Below are positions 45,608-53,095 of a DNA stretch of 64,000 bases, in pieces. Every line of letters starts with the position of its first letter. The stretch's first letter is position 1. Source of the stretch: Streptomyces scabiei 87.22 (GTDB taxonomy: Bacteria; Actinomycetota; Actinomycetes; Streptomycetales; Streptomycetaceae); contig NC_013929.1 in assembly GCF_000091305.1 (NCBI RefSeq), forward strand, positions 6,386,001 through 6,450,000. The letters are read 5' to 3'. A program made the translations under genes and the position numbers. The notes under the pieces were generated by a model, which worked only from the letters and a program-made list of their open reading frames with translations, searched no databases and had not been told where the DNA came from.

Positions 45608-46666
45608 ATGGTGACAGGCCACGGGGCACGGGGCCGGAGCGGTGGGCGGCCGACGTTGGAGGAGGTCGCCGCACGGGCCGGAGTGGGCCGGGGGACGGTG
45701 TCCCGGGTGATCAACGGCTCGCCCCGGGTGAGCGACGCGACCCGCGCGGCGGTCGAGGCGGCCGTCGCGGAGCTGGGTTACGTCCCGAACACGGCGGCCC
45801 GCGCGCTCGCGGCGAACCGTACCGACGCGATCGCGATGGTCGTGCCCGAACCGGAGACCCGCTTCTTCTCGGAGCCGTACTTCTCCGACATCCTCAAGGG
45901 TGTCGGAGCGCAACTGTCCGACACCGAGATGCAGCTCCTGCTGATCTTCGCGGGCAACGACCGGGAGCGCCGGCGCCTCGCCCAGTACCTGGCCGCGCAC
46001 CGCGTCGACGGTGTCCTCCTGGTCTCCGTCCACGCGGACGACCCGCTCCCCGATCTGCTGTCGCAACTGGAAATCCCGGCCGTCATCAGCGGCCCCCGCT
46101 CCGAGCACGAGACGCTCCCCTCGGTCGACTCCGACAACTACGGCGGCGGCCGCTCGGCGGTCGAGCACCTCATCGCACGGGGGCGCGCCCGGATCGCCAC
46201 GATCACCGGCCGGCTGGACGTCTACGGCGCCCAGCGGCGCATCGAGGGCTACCGCGACGCCCTGGAGGACGCGGGCCGCGAGGTGGACGAGCGCCTGATC
46301 GCCCCCGGTGACTTCACGGAGGAGGGCGGCCGCCGAGCGATGCGCGAACTCCTGGCCCGCTGCCCCGACCTCGACGCGGTCTTCGCCGAGTCGGACGTCA
46401 TGGCCGCCGGCGCCCGCCAGGTGCTCCGCGAGGAGGGCCGCCGCATACCCGACGACGTGGCGCTGGTCGGCTACGACGACTCGGCGATCGCCCGCCACAT
46501 GGACCCGCCGCTCACCAGCGTCCGCCAGCCGATAGAGGAGATGGGCCGCGCGATGATCGACCTCCTCCTGGACGAGATCGCGGACCGCCGCCCGGCGGTG
46601 TCGAGGGGCTTGGAACGACGCCAGGTGGTGCTGCCGACGGAGCTGGTGGGGCGGGATTCTTCCTGA
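45608..46666 (+). CDS. cebR: LacI-family repressor CebR
   Basis: 352 aa. N-terminal LacI HTH (PTLEEVAARAGVGRGTVSRV, then VINGSPRVSDATRAAVEAA) and hinge (YVPNTAARALAANRTD). The periplasmic-binding-protein-like effector domain has VVPEPETRFFSEPYFSDIL, DGVLLVSVH and VALVGYDDSAIARHMDPPLT. It is divergent from cebEFG. It represses cebEFG and bglC through the boxes at 45112 and 41547; cellobiose is the usual effector. In plant-pathogenic streptomycetes its orthologue also controls thaxtomin production. Confidence 0.94.
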   Translation: MVTGHGARGRSGGRPTLEEVAARAGVGRGTVSRVINGSPRVSDATRAAVEAAVAELGYVPNTAARALAANRTDAIAMVVPEPETRFFSEPYFSDILKGVGAQLSDTEMQLLLIFAGNDRERRRLAQYLAAHRVDGVLLVSVHADDPLPDLLSQLEIPAVISGPRSEHETLPSVDSDNYGGGRSAVEHLIARGRARIATITGRLDVYGAQRRIEGYRDALEDAGREVDERLIAPGDFTEEGGRRAMRELLARCPDLDAVFAESDVMAAGARQVLREEGRRIPDDVALVGYDDSAIARHMDPPLTSVRQPIEEMGRAMIDLLLDEIADRRPAVSRGLERRQVVLPTELVGRDSS

Positions 46667-46896
46667 GTGCGACCCAGATCGACCTGGATGACGAAGCGCT
46701 TGCCGAAGCAATGCGACTTGGGGGATCCACCATGAAGAAGGACACGGTGAACACGGCCCTGCGGGACCGTGTCGCGCGCGTCAGGAGGCTGGTGGCGGCG
46801 GAGAGACTTGCCGCGCGTGGTGAGCGTGGTGAGTTCGACGCGGCCGCGGCGGCGCACAGCGAAGCCAAGCGGGTGCGCCGGGCCGCCTTCGAGTGA
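46663..46896 (+). CDS. Orphan VapB-family antitoxin with CTG start
   Basis: 77 codons if translation begins at CTG 46663, which overlaps the cebR TGA (CTGA). The reading then is LSATQIDLDDEALAEAMRLG, the expected N-terminal strand of VapB. No ATG, GTG or TTG exists before 46711, and starting there would remove the DNA-binding strand. The rest (TMKKDTVNTALRDRVARVRR and so on) is typical of VapB. The usual PIN toxin is absent: after the TGA a GTGATCACG start-like stretch leads into sequence without PIN residues. This may be a decayed gene or one using a rare CTG start. Confidence 0.6.
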   Translation: MSATQIDLDDEALAEAMRLGGSTMKKDTVNTALRDRVARVRRLVAAERLAARGERGEFDAAAAAHSEAKRVRRAAFE

Positions 46897-46968
46897 TCAC
46901 GCTTACCCAGTGTGGACAGCACCGGGCCGCGGGCGCCGTCGGCCTGCTGTCCAGCGAGCCGCCGGGCG

Positions 46969-47238
46969 TCAGCCCGCGGAGCCGCTGTCCTCGACAGGTG
47001 CCGCGGCGCGTTCGGTGACGAACGAGCCCTTGCCGCGCACAGTGACGATCAGGCCGCGCTGACTCAGGAGCTGGAGTGCGGACCGTGCGGTCGGGCGGGA
47101 GACGCTGAACTCGTCGCAGAGGGCTGCCTCGGAGGGGACCCTGCGGCGGGGCGGATACGTGCCGTCCGCGATGCGCGCGCTGAGTATGGCGGCGATCTGT
47201 TCGTACAGCGGCTCAGGTCCTTCGAGGTCGACAGTCAT
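46969..47238 (-). CDS. Short GntR-family DNA-binding protein
   Basis: 89 aa, consisting of the winged HTH alone: PLYEQIAAILSARIADGTYP, VPSEAALCDEFSVSRPTARS and ALQLLSQRGLIVTVRGKGSF. There is no effector domain. Such stand-alone GntR proteins occur in Streptomyces mobile elements and their remnants. It is divergent from the gene at 47404 and may control the promoter between them. Confidence 0.85.
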   Translation of the reverse strand: MTVDLEGPEPLYEQIAAILSARIADGTYPPRRRVPSEAALCDEFSVSRPTARSALQLLSQRGLIVTVRGKGSFVTERAAAPVEDSGSAG

Positions 47239-47298
47239 ATGTCGACCCTATTTGACCTGCGACGATGCCTAACGATATGTGGAGTCACATGACATCAC

Positions 47299-47327
47299 CT
47301 GACAACACCTTACAAGTGACGTAATCT
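47299..47327 (+). promoter_or_regulatory. Candidate housekeeping promoter for the small-protein operon
   Basis: CTGACA (47299-47304) and TAATCT (47322-47327) are separated by 17 bp, close to the HrdB-type consensus. The region is noticeably more AT-rich than its surroundings. It would start transcription just before the hairpin at 47343-47371. Confidence 0.5.
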
Positions 47328-47342
47328 CTCGACATGCAAAGA

Positions 47343-47371
47343 CCCCGGCGAGGTTGTGCGACCTCCCGGGG
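47343..47371 (+). other. Structured 5' leader hairpin
   Basis: CCCCGG-C-GAGGT pairs with ACCTC-CCGGGG around a TGTGCG loop (one bulged C). It lies in the leader of the gene at 47404, between the predicted promoter and the ribosome site AAGGAG. An attenuator or mRNA-stabilising role is possible. Confidence 0.5.
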
Positions 47372-47403
47372 CATGGCCACCAGCTTCGAAGGAGCTGACG
47401 ACA

Positions 47404-47745
47404 GTGCGCATTATCCACGCGTTCCTGCGGTGGGCGCTGGGCGTCTTCGCCCCCGGCACGGGCAGGCGCCGCCTGACCGGCCACCGCCCCGCCCCTCAGC
47501 ACCGCGGAAGTCCCCGGAACCGGCCCCGAACGCTGCCGCAGGCGCTCCCGGCCCCGCGGTCCCCCTACGGCCTTCACGGACCGCTCGACGGCACCGCCAC
47601 CGTCATGGTCCGGCCGTACGTCGTCGAGTCCGAGCGGGAGGAGGCTCGACGGTCCCGGCGCAGGCTCGCCCTGGTGCTCGCGGCGGACTTTGGTATCGAC
47701 CTCGACGAGCATGTGATCGGCGCGGCGGCGGAGGCGGTGGCCTGA
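47404..47745 (+). CDS. Small basic protein of unknown function
   Basis: 113 aa from the GTG at 47404 with AAGGAG 8 nt upstream. The N-terminus is amphipathic (RIIHAFLRWALGVFAPGTGR), the middle is Arg/Pro-rich and the C-terminal ~45 residues look folded (RSRRRLALVLAADFGIDLDE). I do not recognise a named family, though similar proteins accompany GntR/XRE genes in streptomycetes. The next gene overlaps it by 1 nt (TGATG). Confidence 0.75.
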   Translation: MRIIHAFLRWALGVFAPGTGRRRLTGHRPAPQHRGSPRNRPRTLPQALPAPRSPYGLHGPLDGTATVMVRPYVVESEREEARRSRRRLALVLAADFGIDLDEHVIGAAAEAVA

Positions 47746-47996
47746 TGGGCGGCTGCGAACCTCCCCGCCGCCCCGACCCTTCGGGCGTGAGCCTCGGTGA
47801 CACCGTCCGGGACGCGGGGAGTGGGCGGATCGGCAGGGTGATGGGCTTCGTCGGGCCGTACGTCCAACTGCGGCCGGTCGGCGGCGGCCGGGAGTGGGAC
47901 GCCCGGCGGGAAGGACTCGGGCCGGTGACCCGGTCCGAGGCGCTGAGCGACAGTGTCGCCCGGAGCAACGCGCGGTCGAGAGGGGAGCGGTTGTAG
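47745..47996 (+). CDS. Small protein with KOW-like beta fold
   Basis: 83 aa, ATG overlapping the upstream stop (TGATG). The core GVSLGDTVRDAGSGRIGRVM followed by GFVGPYVQLRPVGGGREWDA looks like a small SH3/KOW-type beta barrel. Its function is unknown. It is co-translated with the preceding gene. Confidence 0.7.
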   Translation: MGGCEPPRRPDPSGVSLGDTVRDAGSGRIGRVMGFVGPYVQLRPVGGGREWDARREGLGPVTRSEALSDSVARSNARSRGERL

Positions 47997-48041
47997 CGGC
48001 GGCCTCGCGCGCCCGGCCGTGCGTGCGGCAGCCTGGCCGCC

Positions 48042-48881
48042 ATGGAGCAGCTGGATCGTGGGGAAAGTGCCGGCGGTCACCCGCTGGTGGACGTCGACCG
48101 GATCGAAGAGCCCCTGGCGCCGTACCTGGCCCGGATCGGCGACGTCTTCCGGGTGTTCGGGAAGCAGGACTCGGGGTGCAGGGCCTACGGCGTGCGGCTG
48201 CCGGGCCGCGGGGAGCGGTGGTTCGTGAAGGCGGCGGTCGCCGCCGTGGGCCGGCGGTCGCTGGAGCGGGCCTGGGACTTCCACCGGGCCGTACGGCACC
48301 CGGTGATCGTCCCGCAGGGGCACCGGATCACGCTGCGGGACGGGCCGGCCGTGGTCATGCCGTGGCTGGACGGCGAGGTGCTGTACGACCCCGCCGAGCG
48401 CGGCAGAGGGGACCGTACGAGCCCAGGCAGCCCGATGACGCGCTTCCGCTCCCTGCCCGTCGACCGGATCGAGGCGGCCTTCGCCCGTGTCCTCGACGCC
48501 CATCTGGCCGTGGAGGAGGCCGGGTACGTCGCCGTGGACCTCTACGACGGGGCCCTGCTGTACGACTTCGCGGCGGGCGGGATGCGGCTGATCGACCTCG
48601 ACGAGTACCGGCCGGGCCCCTTCGTGCTGGACGCGGACCGCCTGCCGGGGTCGACCCGCTTCATGGCGCCGGAGGAGTTCGAGCGCGGAGCGACGATCGA
48701 CATCCGCACCACCGTCCACGCGCTGGGCCGCACGGCCCGTCTGCTGCTGGACGCGGGCGACGAGGAGCGCGCCTGGCGGGGCACGGCGGCCCGCCTGGCC
48801 GTCCTGAAGCGGGCCACGCACCCCGACCCCGGTGAACGCTTCGCGGGGGTACGGGAGTTCGCGGACGCCTGGCGCGGCTGA
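48042..48881 (+). CDS. Divergent Ser/Thr protein kinase-like protein
   Basis: 279 aa, no membrane segment. Kinase-like landmarks are a beta3 Lys in RWFVKAAVAAVG, a hinge-like AVVMPWLDGEVLYD and LIDLDEYRPG in the DFG position. GSTRFMAPEEFERG corresponds to the activation-segment end (APE). The catalytic loop reads YVAVDLYDGALLYDF instead of HRDxKxxN, so the usual Arg and Lys are missing. It may be an atypical kinase or a pseudokinase. It follows the small-protein pair and precedes tRNA-His. Confidence 0.75.
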   Translation: MEQLDRGESAGGHPLVDVDRIEEPLAPYLARIGDVFRVFGKQDSGCRAYGVRLPGRGERWFVKAAVAAVGRRSLERAWDFHRAVRHPVIVPQGHRITLRDGPAVVMPWLDGEVLYDPAERGRGDRTSPGSPMTRFRSLPVDRIEAAFARVLDAHLAVEEAGYVAVDLYDGALLYDFAAGGMRLIDLDEYRPGPFVLDADRLPGSTRFMAPEEFERGATIDIRTTVHALGRTARLLLDAGDEERAWRGTAARLAVLKRATHPDPGERFAGVREFADAWRG

Positions 48882-48889
48882 GACACACG

Positions 48890-48927
48890 AACGAGCCCCG
48901 AACCGGTTTCCCGGATCGGGGCTCGTT
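48890..48927. terminator. Bidirectional terminator between kinase-like gene and tRNA-His
   Basis: AACGAGCCCCGA (48890-48901) pairs perfectly with TCGGGGCTCGTT (48916-48927). It is downstream of the kinase-like gene on the plus strand and 3' of tRNA-His on the minus strand. Confidence 0.88.
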
Positions 48928-48934
48928 CCTTCAG

Positions 48935-49008
48935 GGTGAGTGACGGGACTCGAACCCGCGGCATCCTGGACCACAACCAGGTGCTCTACCAGCTGAGCTA
49001 CACCCACC
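48935..49008 (-). tRNA. tRNA-His (anticodon GTG)
   Basis: Cloverleaf on the minus strand: extra G(-1), acceptor GTGGGTG/CACTCAC, D-arm TAGCTCAGCTGGTAGAGC, anticodon stem CTGG/CCAG around TTGTGGT, and T-arm GGGTTCGAGTCCC. CCA is not encoded. Confidence 0.95.
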
Positions 49009-49135
49009 ATGACCGGCGGTTCATCCGAAGGTTTCACCGACCGGCCGAGAAAAAGTGTACAGGGTCCGAAGGGGTGCCCGCGCACACGTTTCGGTGGGGG
49101 CGTTCGGGGGCCCGGAGGGGCCCCGGTGGACGGGG

Positions 49136-49738
49136 TTACGTCGCGGGCAGGACGTGCTTCGCGGCGATCGTGCGGGCCGTGTCCGAGTCGGGGCCGGGCT
49201 GCGGGACGAAGATCGCCTCGCGGTAGTAGCGCAGCTCGGCGATGGACTCGCGGATGTCGGCGAGTGCCCGGTGGTTGCCGTTCTTCTCGGGGCTGTTGAA
49301 GTACGCCCGCGGATACCAGCGGCGGGCCAGCTCCTTGACGGAGGAGACGTCCACGATGCGGTAGTGGAGGTGCCCCTCCAGCGTCGGCATGTCCCGGAGC
49401 AGGAAGCCGCGGTCCGTGCCCACCGTGTTGCCGCACAGCGGGGCCTTGCGCGGTTCCTTCACGTGCTCGCGCACGTAGGCCAGGACCTGCGCCTCGGCGT
49501 CGGCGAGTGTCGTGCCGCCGGCCAGGGCGTCGAGCAGGCCGGACGCGGTGTGCATCTGGCGCACCACCTCCGGCATCGTCTCCAGCGCCGCGTCCGGCGG
49601 GCGGATGACGATGTCGACGCCGTCGCCGAGCACGTTCAGCTCGGAGTCGGTGACGAGGGCGGCCACCTCGATGAGCGCGTCGTCGGACAGCGAGAGGCCG
49701 GTCATCTCGCAGTCGATCCACACCATGCGATCGTTCAT
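49136..49738 (-). CDS. orn: Oligoribonuclease
   Basis: 200 aa from the ATG at 49738 with AAGGTGAG upstream; an earlier in-frame Met at 49747 is less likely. It is a DEDDh exonuclease: Asp/Glu in VWIDCEMTGL, Asp in GNTVGTDRGFLLRD, and His/Asp in NHRALADIRES. It degrades 2-5-nt RNAs and, in this family, pGpG, the product of c-di-GMP hydrolysis. That fits the nearby cdgA. Orn next to adpA matches S. coelicolor gene order. Confidence 0.95.
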   Translation of the reverse strand: MNDRMVWIDCEMTGLSLSDDALIEVAALVTDSELNVLGDGVDIVIRPPDAALETMPEVVRQMHTASGLLDALAGGTTLADAEAQVLAYVREHVKEPRKAPLCGNTVGTDRGFLLRDMPTLEGHLHYRIVDVSSVKELARRWYPRAYFNSPEKNGNHRALADIRESIAELRYYREAIFVPQPGPDSDTARTIAAKHVLPAT

Positions 49739-49841
49739 GTGTCTCACCTTACGGCCCGTGACAGCCGTACGGCCCGGTCCTGCACCAGGGTGATCACCGG
49801 GTGATCAGGTGCGGGACCGGGCCGTACGAGCCCGATCGGTG

Positions 49842-51065
49842 CTACGGCGCGCTGCGCTGGCCCGGCAGGCGGCCGGTCGCGTACAGCTCCGGCTTGGCGC
49901 CCTCCGCGGAGAGGGACGCCGACGACGCCAGGGCGCTCGCCGCGGCCGTGCGGCGGGCCTGGAGCGGCACCGGGGCGTGCTCCGGCGACATCGCCGGCCC
50001 CGGGACGCCGTGCGGCCCGTCATGGTGGTCGTTGTGCTTCTCGCCCTGGGGGCGACGGGCACGGTAGGCCGCCCGGTACGCCGCCGGGGACGACCCCAGC
50101 TGCCGCCGGAAGTGCCCGCGCAGCGCCACCGGCGAACGGAAGCCGCACCGTCCGGCGACCTCGTCCACCGAGTAGTCGGACGTCTCCAGCAGACGCTGTG
50201 CCTGCAGCACGCGCTGAGTGATCAGCCACTGCAGGGGAGCGCTCCCGGTGAGCGAACGGAACCGGCGGTCGAACGTCCGTCGGCTCATGTACGCGCGTGC
50301 CGCCAGCGTCTCCACGTCGAACTGCTCGTGGAGGTGCTCCAGCGCCCAGGCGACGACCTCGGCCAGCGGGTCGGCGCCGATCTCCTCGGGTAAAGATCGA
50401 TCGAGGTAGCGCTCCTGGCCGCCCGATCGGCGAGGTGGCACGACGAGACGCCGGGCCAGGGCCCCTGCCGCCTCGTTGCCGTGATCCGTCCGCACGATGT
50501 GCAGACAGAGATCGATTCCGGCCGCGGTCCCGGCCGACGTCAGTACGTCACCGTCGTCCACGAAGAGTTCTCGTGGGTCGACGTGGACGGACGGATAGCG
50601 CTTGGCCAGCGTCGGCGCGTACATCCAGTGCGTCGTCGCCGGTCTGCCGTCCAGCAGTCCGGCGGCGGCCAGCACGAACGCGCCGGTGCACAGCCCGACG
50701 ATGCGGGCACCCTCCTCGTGCGCTCGGCGCAGTGCGTCGAGCGCTTCCTCCGGCGGCGGTGAGGTGATCGAACGCCATGCGGGCACGACCACCGTGCCCG
50801 CACGCGAGATCGCCTCGAGGCCGTTCGGTGCGGTGAGTTCCAGGCCCCCCGTGGTCCGCAGCGGGCCGTCCTCACCCGCGCACACCAGCAAGCGGTAGCG
50901 CGGTACGCCGGCGTCCTGGCGGTCGATCCCGAACACCGACAGTGGTATGGAACTCTCGAAGATGGGGCCGCCGCTGAACAGCAGCACCGCGACGATCTCC
51001 TTGCGGCGACGCCCGGACAGCTTCCGGGCCGCGGCTTCCGGCGCGGCGGTGGAGTCCTGGCTCAT
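49842..51065 (-). CDS. adpA: AdpA, central developmental regulator (AraC family)
   Basis: 407 aa from the ATG at 51065; the frame extends to 51392 without coding character. The N-terminal DJ-1/PfpI-like domain has VVVPAWRS and GLCTGAFVLAAAGLL. The C-terminal AraC double HTH has FDVETLAARAYMSRRTFDRR and SVDEVAGRCGFRSPVALRGH. Codon 225 (50391-50393 on the minus strand) is TTA, in the linker before the HTH, so full translation needs the bldA tRNA. AdpA switches on aerial growth, secreted enzymes and antibiotics. A Pro/Ala/His-rich tail follows the HTH. Confidence 0.96.
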   Translation of the reverse strand: MSQDSTAAPEAAARKLSGRRRKEIVAVLLFSGGPIFESSIPLSVFGIDRQDAGVPRYRLLVCAGEDGPLRTTGGLELTAPNGLEAISRAGTVVVPAWRSITSPPPEEALDALRRAHEEGARIVGLCTGAFVLAAAGLLDGRPATTHWMYAPTLAKRYPSVHVDPRELFVDDGDVLTSAGTAAGIDLCLHIVRTDHGNEAAGALARRLVVPPRRSGGQERYLDRSLPEEIGADPLAEVVAWALEHLHEQFDVETLAARAYMSRRTFDRRFRSLTGSAPLQWLITQRVLQAQRLLETSDYSVDEVAGRCGFRSPVALRGHFRRQLGSSPAAYRAAYRARRPQGEKHNDHHDGPHGVPGPAMSPEHAPVPLQARRTAAASALASSASLSAEGAKPELYATGRLPGQRSAP

Positions 51066-51443
51066 ACTGCTAAGCCCCCCTCGGTGGTCGCGGCTCCTCG
51101 GTTGTGTCGCTCCTGCACGTTTCCCCTTGGTCCTGCACGAGTCCCCCGCCGTAAGACAGTCATGATCGAATCTACTGTGTCCCGTGGTGCCGGCGTGACC
51201 AGATCGCCAACCGGCACATTGTCGACATGGCAACTTGGCGTAAAGCATTCGATCACGAAGCGTTGCACTCGTGGGGCGTGCAGGGAAGTACGCCTCGTCC
51301 CCGTGGCCGGTCCACGTAGGGTGCGCGCGGCCCCTGGACCCCTTTCGGTGCAGGTCGAACGGGGGGTGGGGGGGTGTTCGACCAAGGAACACCCAGGTAA
51401 CCGAAGTTGGCTGAAAAGATACGGGGGTGTGCGCGGAAACCGG
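51066..51443. other. adpA upstream region
   Basis: 378 bp between adpA and the stop of the downstream-facing membrane-protein gene on the same strand. It contains lower-GC stretches, for example near 51410-51425, suitable for promoters. No clear TGGCSNGWWY AdpA site or other operator could be confirmed by eye. Confidence 0.5.
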
Positions 51444-51899
51444 TCAGTCGACCGGCGCACTCGGGCCGGGGTTCCGTCCGCCTCTGTGCGCCCCGGCAGC
51501 GGGGCGTCCGTGGCGGCCGCGCTGGGGGGTGCGATCTTCGGCCACCGGATCGGCGGGGGCCGCCGGAGGGTGTGCGGCGCTCTCCTGGGCCGCGCGGGCC
51601 GCGCCGCGTTCGGACTGGCGCAGCAGGACGCGGCAGACACCGGTGACCGCGGCCAGGCCCAGGGCCGCGCCCGTGGCGCCGGCGAGGGAGGTGCCGTACC
51701 AGACGAGGACGACCGGCACGAGGACGCAGCTGAAGGCCGCCCAGCGGACCACGTCCGTGGCGGTGTCGACGGAGTGGGGTGCTGGTGACGCCGTGGGCGA
51801 GGGCGGGGACTGGGGGGCGCGTCCGGGGGAGTGCGGCCGGGGCGGGGGGACCTCGTCGGTCCCGGGGGCGGACCGAGGCGCGGTGCGGTGCGCGGACAT
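51444..51899 (-). CDS. Small membrane protein of unknown function
   Basis: 151 aa with GGAGGGAG 5 nt before the ATG. A Pro/Ser-rich N-terminal ~45 residues, two adjacent hydrophobic segments (WAAFSCVLVPVVLVWYGTSL and GATGAALGLAAVTGVCRVLL) and a charged Ala/Arg-rich tail. No family recognised. It is upstream of adpA on the same strand. Confidence 0.7.
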   Translation of the reverse strand: MSAHRTAPRSAPGTDEVPPPRPHSPGRAPQSPPSPTASPAPHSVDTATDVVRWAAFSCVLVPVVLVWYGTSLAGATGAALGLAAVTGVCRVLLRQSERGAARAAQESAAHPPAAPADPVAEDRTPQRGRHGRPAAGAHRGGRNPGPSAPVD

Positions 51900-52155
51900 G
51901 CGGGCTCCCTCCTGGCTCCCACGGGATCGGCTTACCGGGGTTCAACGCGTGTTCGAGCCGTCGGTCACTGGTACCGCGTGATCGGGTTGCCGCGGGCGCC
52001 GGGGCCCACGCGCCGGCGGCGGTGCCGGATCGGGGCGGGCCGGATGAACCGGCTGTACGTGGCAGCAACCATTGCGTTGAGGGGCGGTGCTCGTGCATGC
52101 TCCCTGGAACCCCGCGCAGCCCGTGCGGAATCTGGGCGAAGGAGGCGTGCGGTCG

Positions 52156-52169
52156 TACCCTTGGGGGTA
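52156..52169. promoter_or_regulatory. Inverted repeat upstream of the universal stress gene
   Basis: TACCC-TTGG-GGGTA is a perfect 5-bp inverted repeat about 95 bp upstream of the universal stress protein start. It resembles the general shape of copper-sensor (CsoR-type) operators, but that comparison is loose. It may equally be a palindrome around a promoter. Confidence 0.3.
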
Positions 52170-52263
52170 TGGGCCGGGGAAGACGTTTCCCGGACACCGC
52201 TCCGCCGCACACTGACGTCCCCTACACGTCGTCCCACACGAGGATCCAAACGCCGAGACACCC

Positions 52264-52794
52264 ATGGCCGGTCAAGAATTCTTCGAATCCGCGGACCGCG
52301 AGCGGCGGCCCGTCGCCGATCAGACGGCGGCCGAGCCCCTTGCGGCGGAAGAGGCACGTCCCTCCTGTGATCCAGCGTTCAAGCACGGTGTCGTCGTCGG
52401 CTTCGACGGTTCGACGTCCAGTGAGCGCGCTCTCGCGTACGCCATCGGCATGGCCCGCCGCTCCGGCTCGGGCCTGATCATCGTGCATGTCGCCAACCGG
52501 CTGCCCACGACCGTGTGGGCCGGCTGCGAGCCGCCCGTGTTCGTCGATGTCCCCGACCACCGGACCGAGGTCCTCGGCCTGGAACTGGCCTGCGCCGACT
52601 ATCTCGCCGAAGTGCCCTGGATCCTCGTCGAGCGGGGCGGCGACATCTGCCACGAACTCGAAGAGGTGGGGCGGGAGTACGAGGCCGACGCGATCGTCGT
52701 CGGGTCGACGCACGGGATCGTCGGACGGATCTTCGGATCCGTCGCGGGCCGGCTCGCCAAGCGGGCGCAGCGGCCGGTCATCGTCATTCCCTGA
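52264..52794 (+). CDS. Universal stress protein (UspA family)
   Basis: 176 aa. A single Usp domain after a ~38-residue polar N-terminus: GVVVGFDGSTSSERALAYAI at the start, and VGSTHGIVGRIFGSVAGRLA at the end. The latter gives the ATP-binding G-x2-G-x9-G(S/T) pattern. It is a cytoplasmic stress or dormancy protein, usually ATP-binding. It is divergent from the membrane-protein gene and convergent with glmS. Confidence 0.92.
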   Translation: MAGQEFFESADRERRPVADQTAAEPLAAEEARPSCDPAFKHGVVVGFDGSTSSERALAYAIGMARRSGSGLIIVHVANRLPTTVWAGCEPPVFVDVPDHRTEVLGLELACADYLAEVPWILVERGGDICHELEEVGREYEADAIVVGSTHGIVGRIFGSVAGRLAKRAQRPVIVIP

Positions 52795-52855
52795 GTTCCC
52801 TGAGTTCCCTGGATTTCCCGAGGGCCCCGAGTTCCCCGAGTTCCCCGAGTTCTCC
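52791..52855. repeat. Tandem 9-10-bp repeats after the universal stress gene
   Basis: A GAGTTCCC(T/C) unit is repeated about six times from the USP stop to about 52855, with degenerate copies (GGATTTCCCGAG, GGGCCCCGAG) in between. It lies in non-coding DNA and is probably slippage-derived. Confidence 0.65.
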
Positions 52856-53007
52856 GACCGGTTCGGAAACGCGGAAGTCTACTGGCGCGTAGGGGTGTTT
52901 GTGTCTTTGTGAAGGGCATAACCCGCGTGATGCCTGACGGAGTGGTGTGACGGCCACGGGTAGTTGGCAGCGTGCGCCGGGGAGTTGGGCGACCCCGGTG
53001 TCATCGA

Positions 53008-53048
53008 ACGGACCCCCTTGTGATGGGTGCCATCACGCGGGGGTCCGT
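53008..53048. terminator. Terminator between universal stress gene and glmS
   Basis: ACGGACCCCC (53008-53017) pairs with GGGGGTCCGT (53039-53048); an inner TGTGATG/CATCACG stem extends the hairpin. It lies between convergent genes and can serve both. Confidence 0.88.
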
Positions 53049-53095
53049 CTTCGTCGTGCGGCCGGTGCGATCCGCCCGGCCCGTAGGGGAGTTGC

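Noticed and set aside
46897..46968. VapC toxin after the VapB-like gene
   Set aside because: A GTGATC start-like stretch exists, but the frame lacks PIN-domain acidic residues and soon ends.
51066..51443. AdpA self-binding sites upstream of adpA
   Set aside because: Several TGGC words occur, but none fits TGGCSNGWWY well enough to report as a feature.
52791..52855. Tandem repeats after the universal stress gene as a CRISPR-like array
   Set aside because: Units are 9-10 bp with no spacers, so this is a simple tandem repeat.
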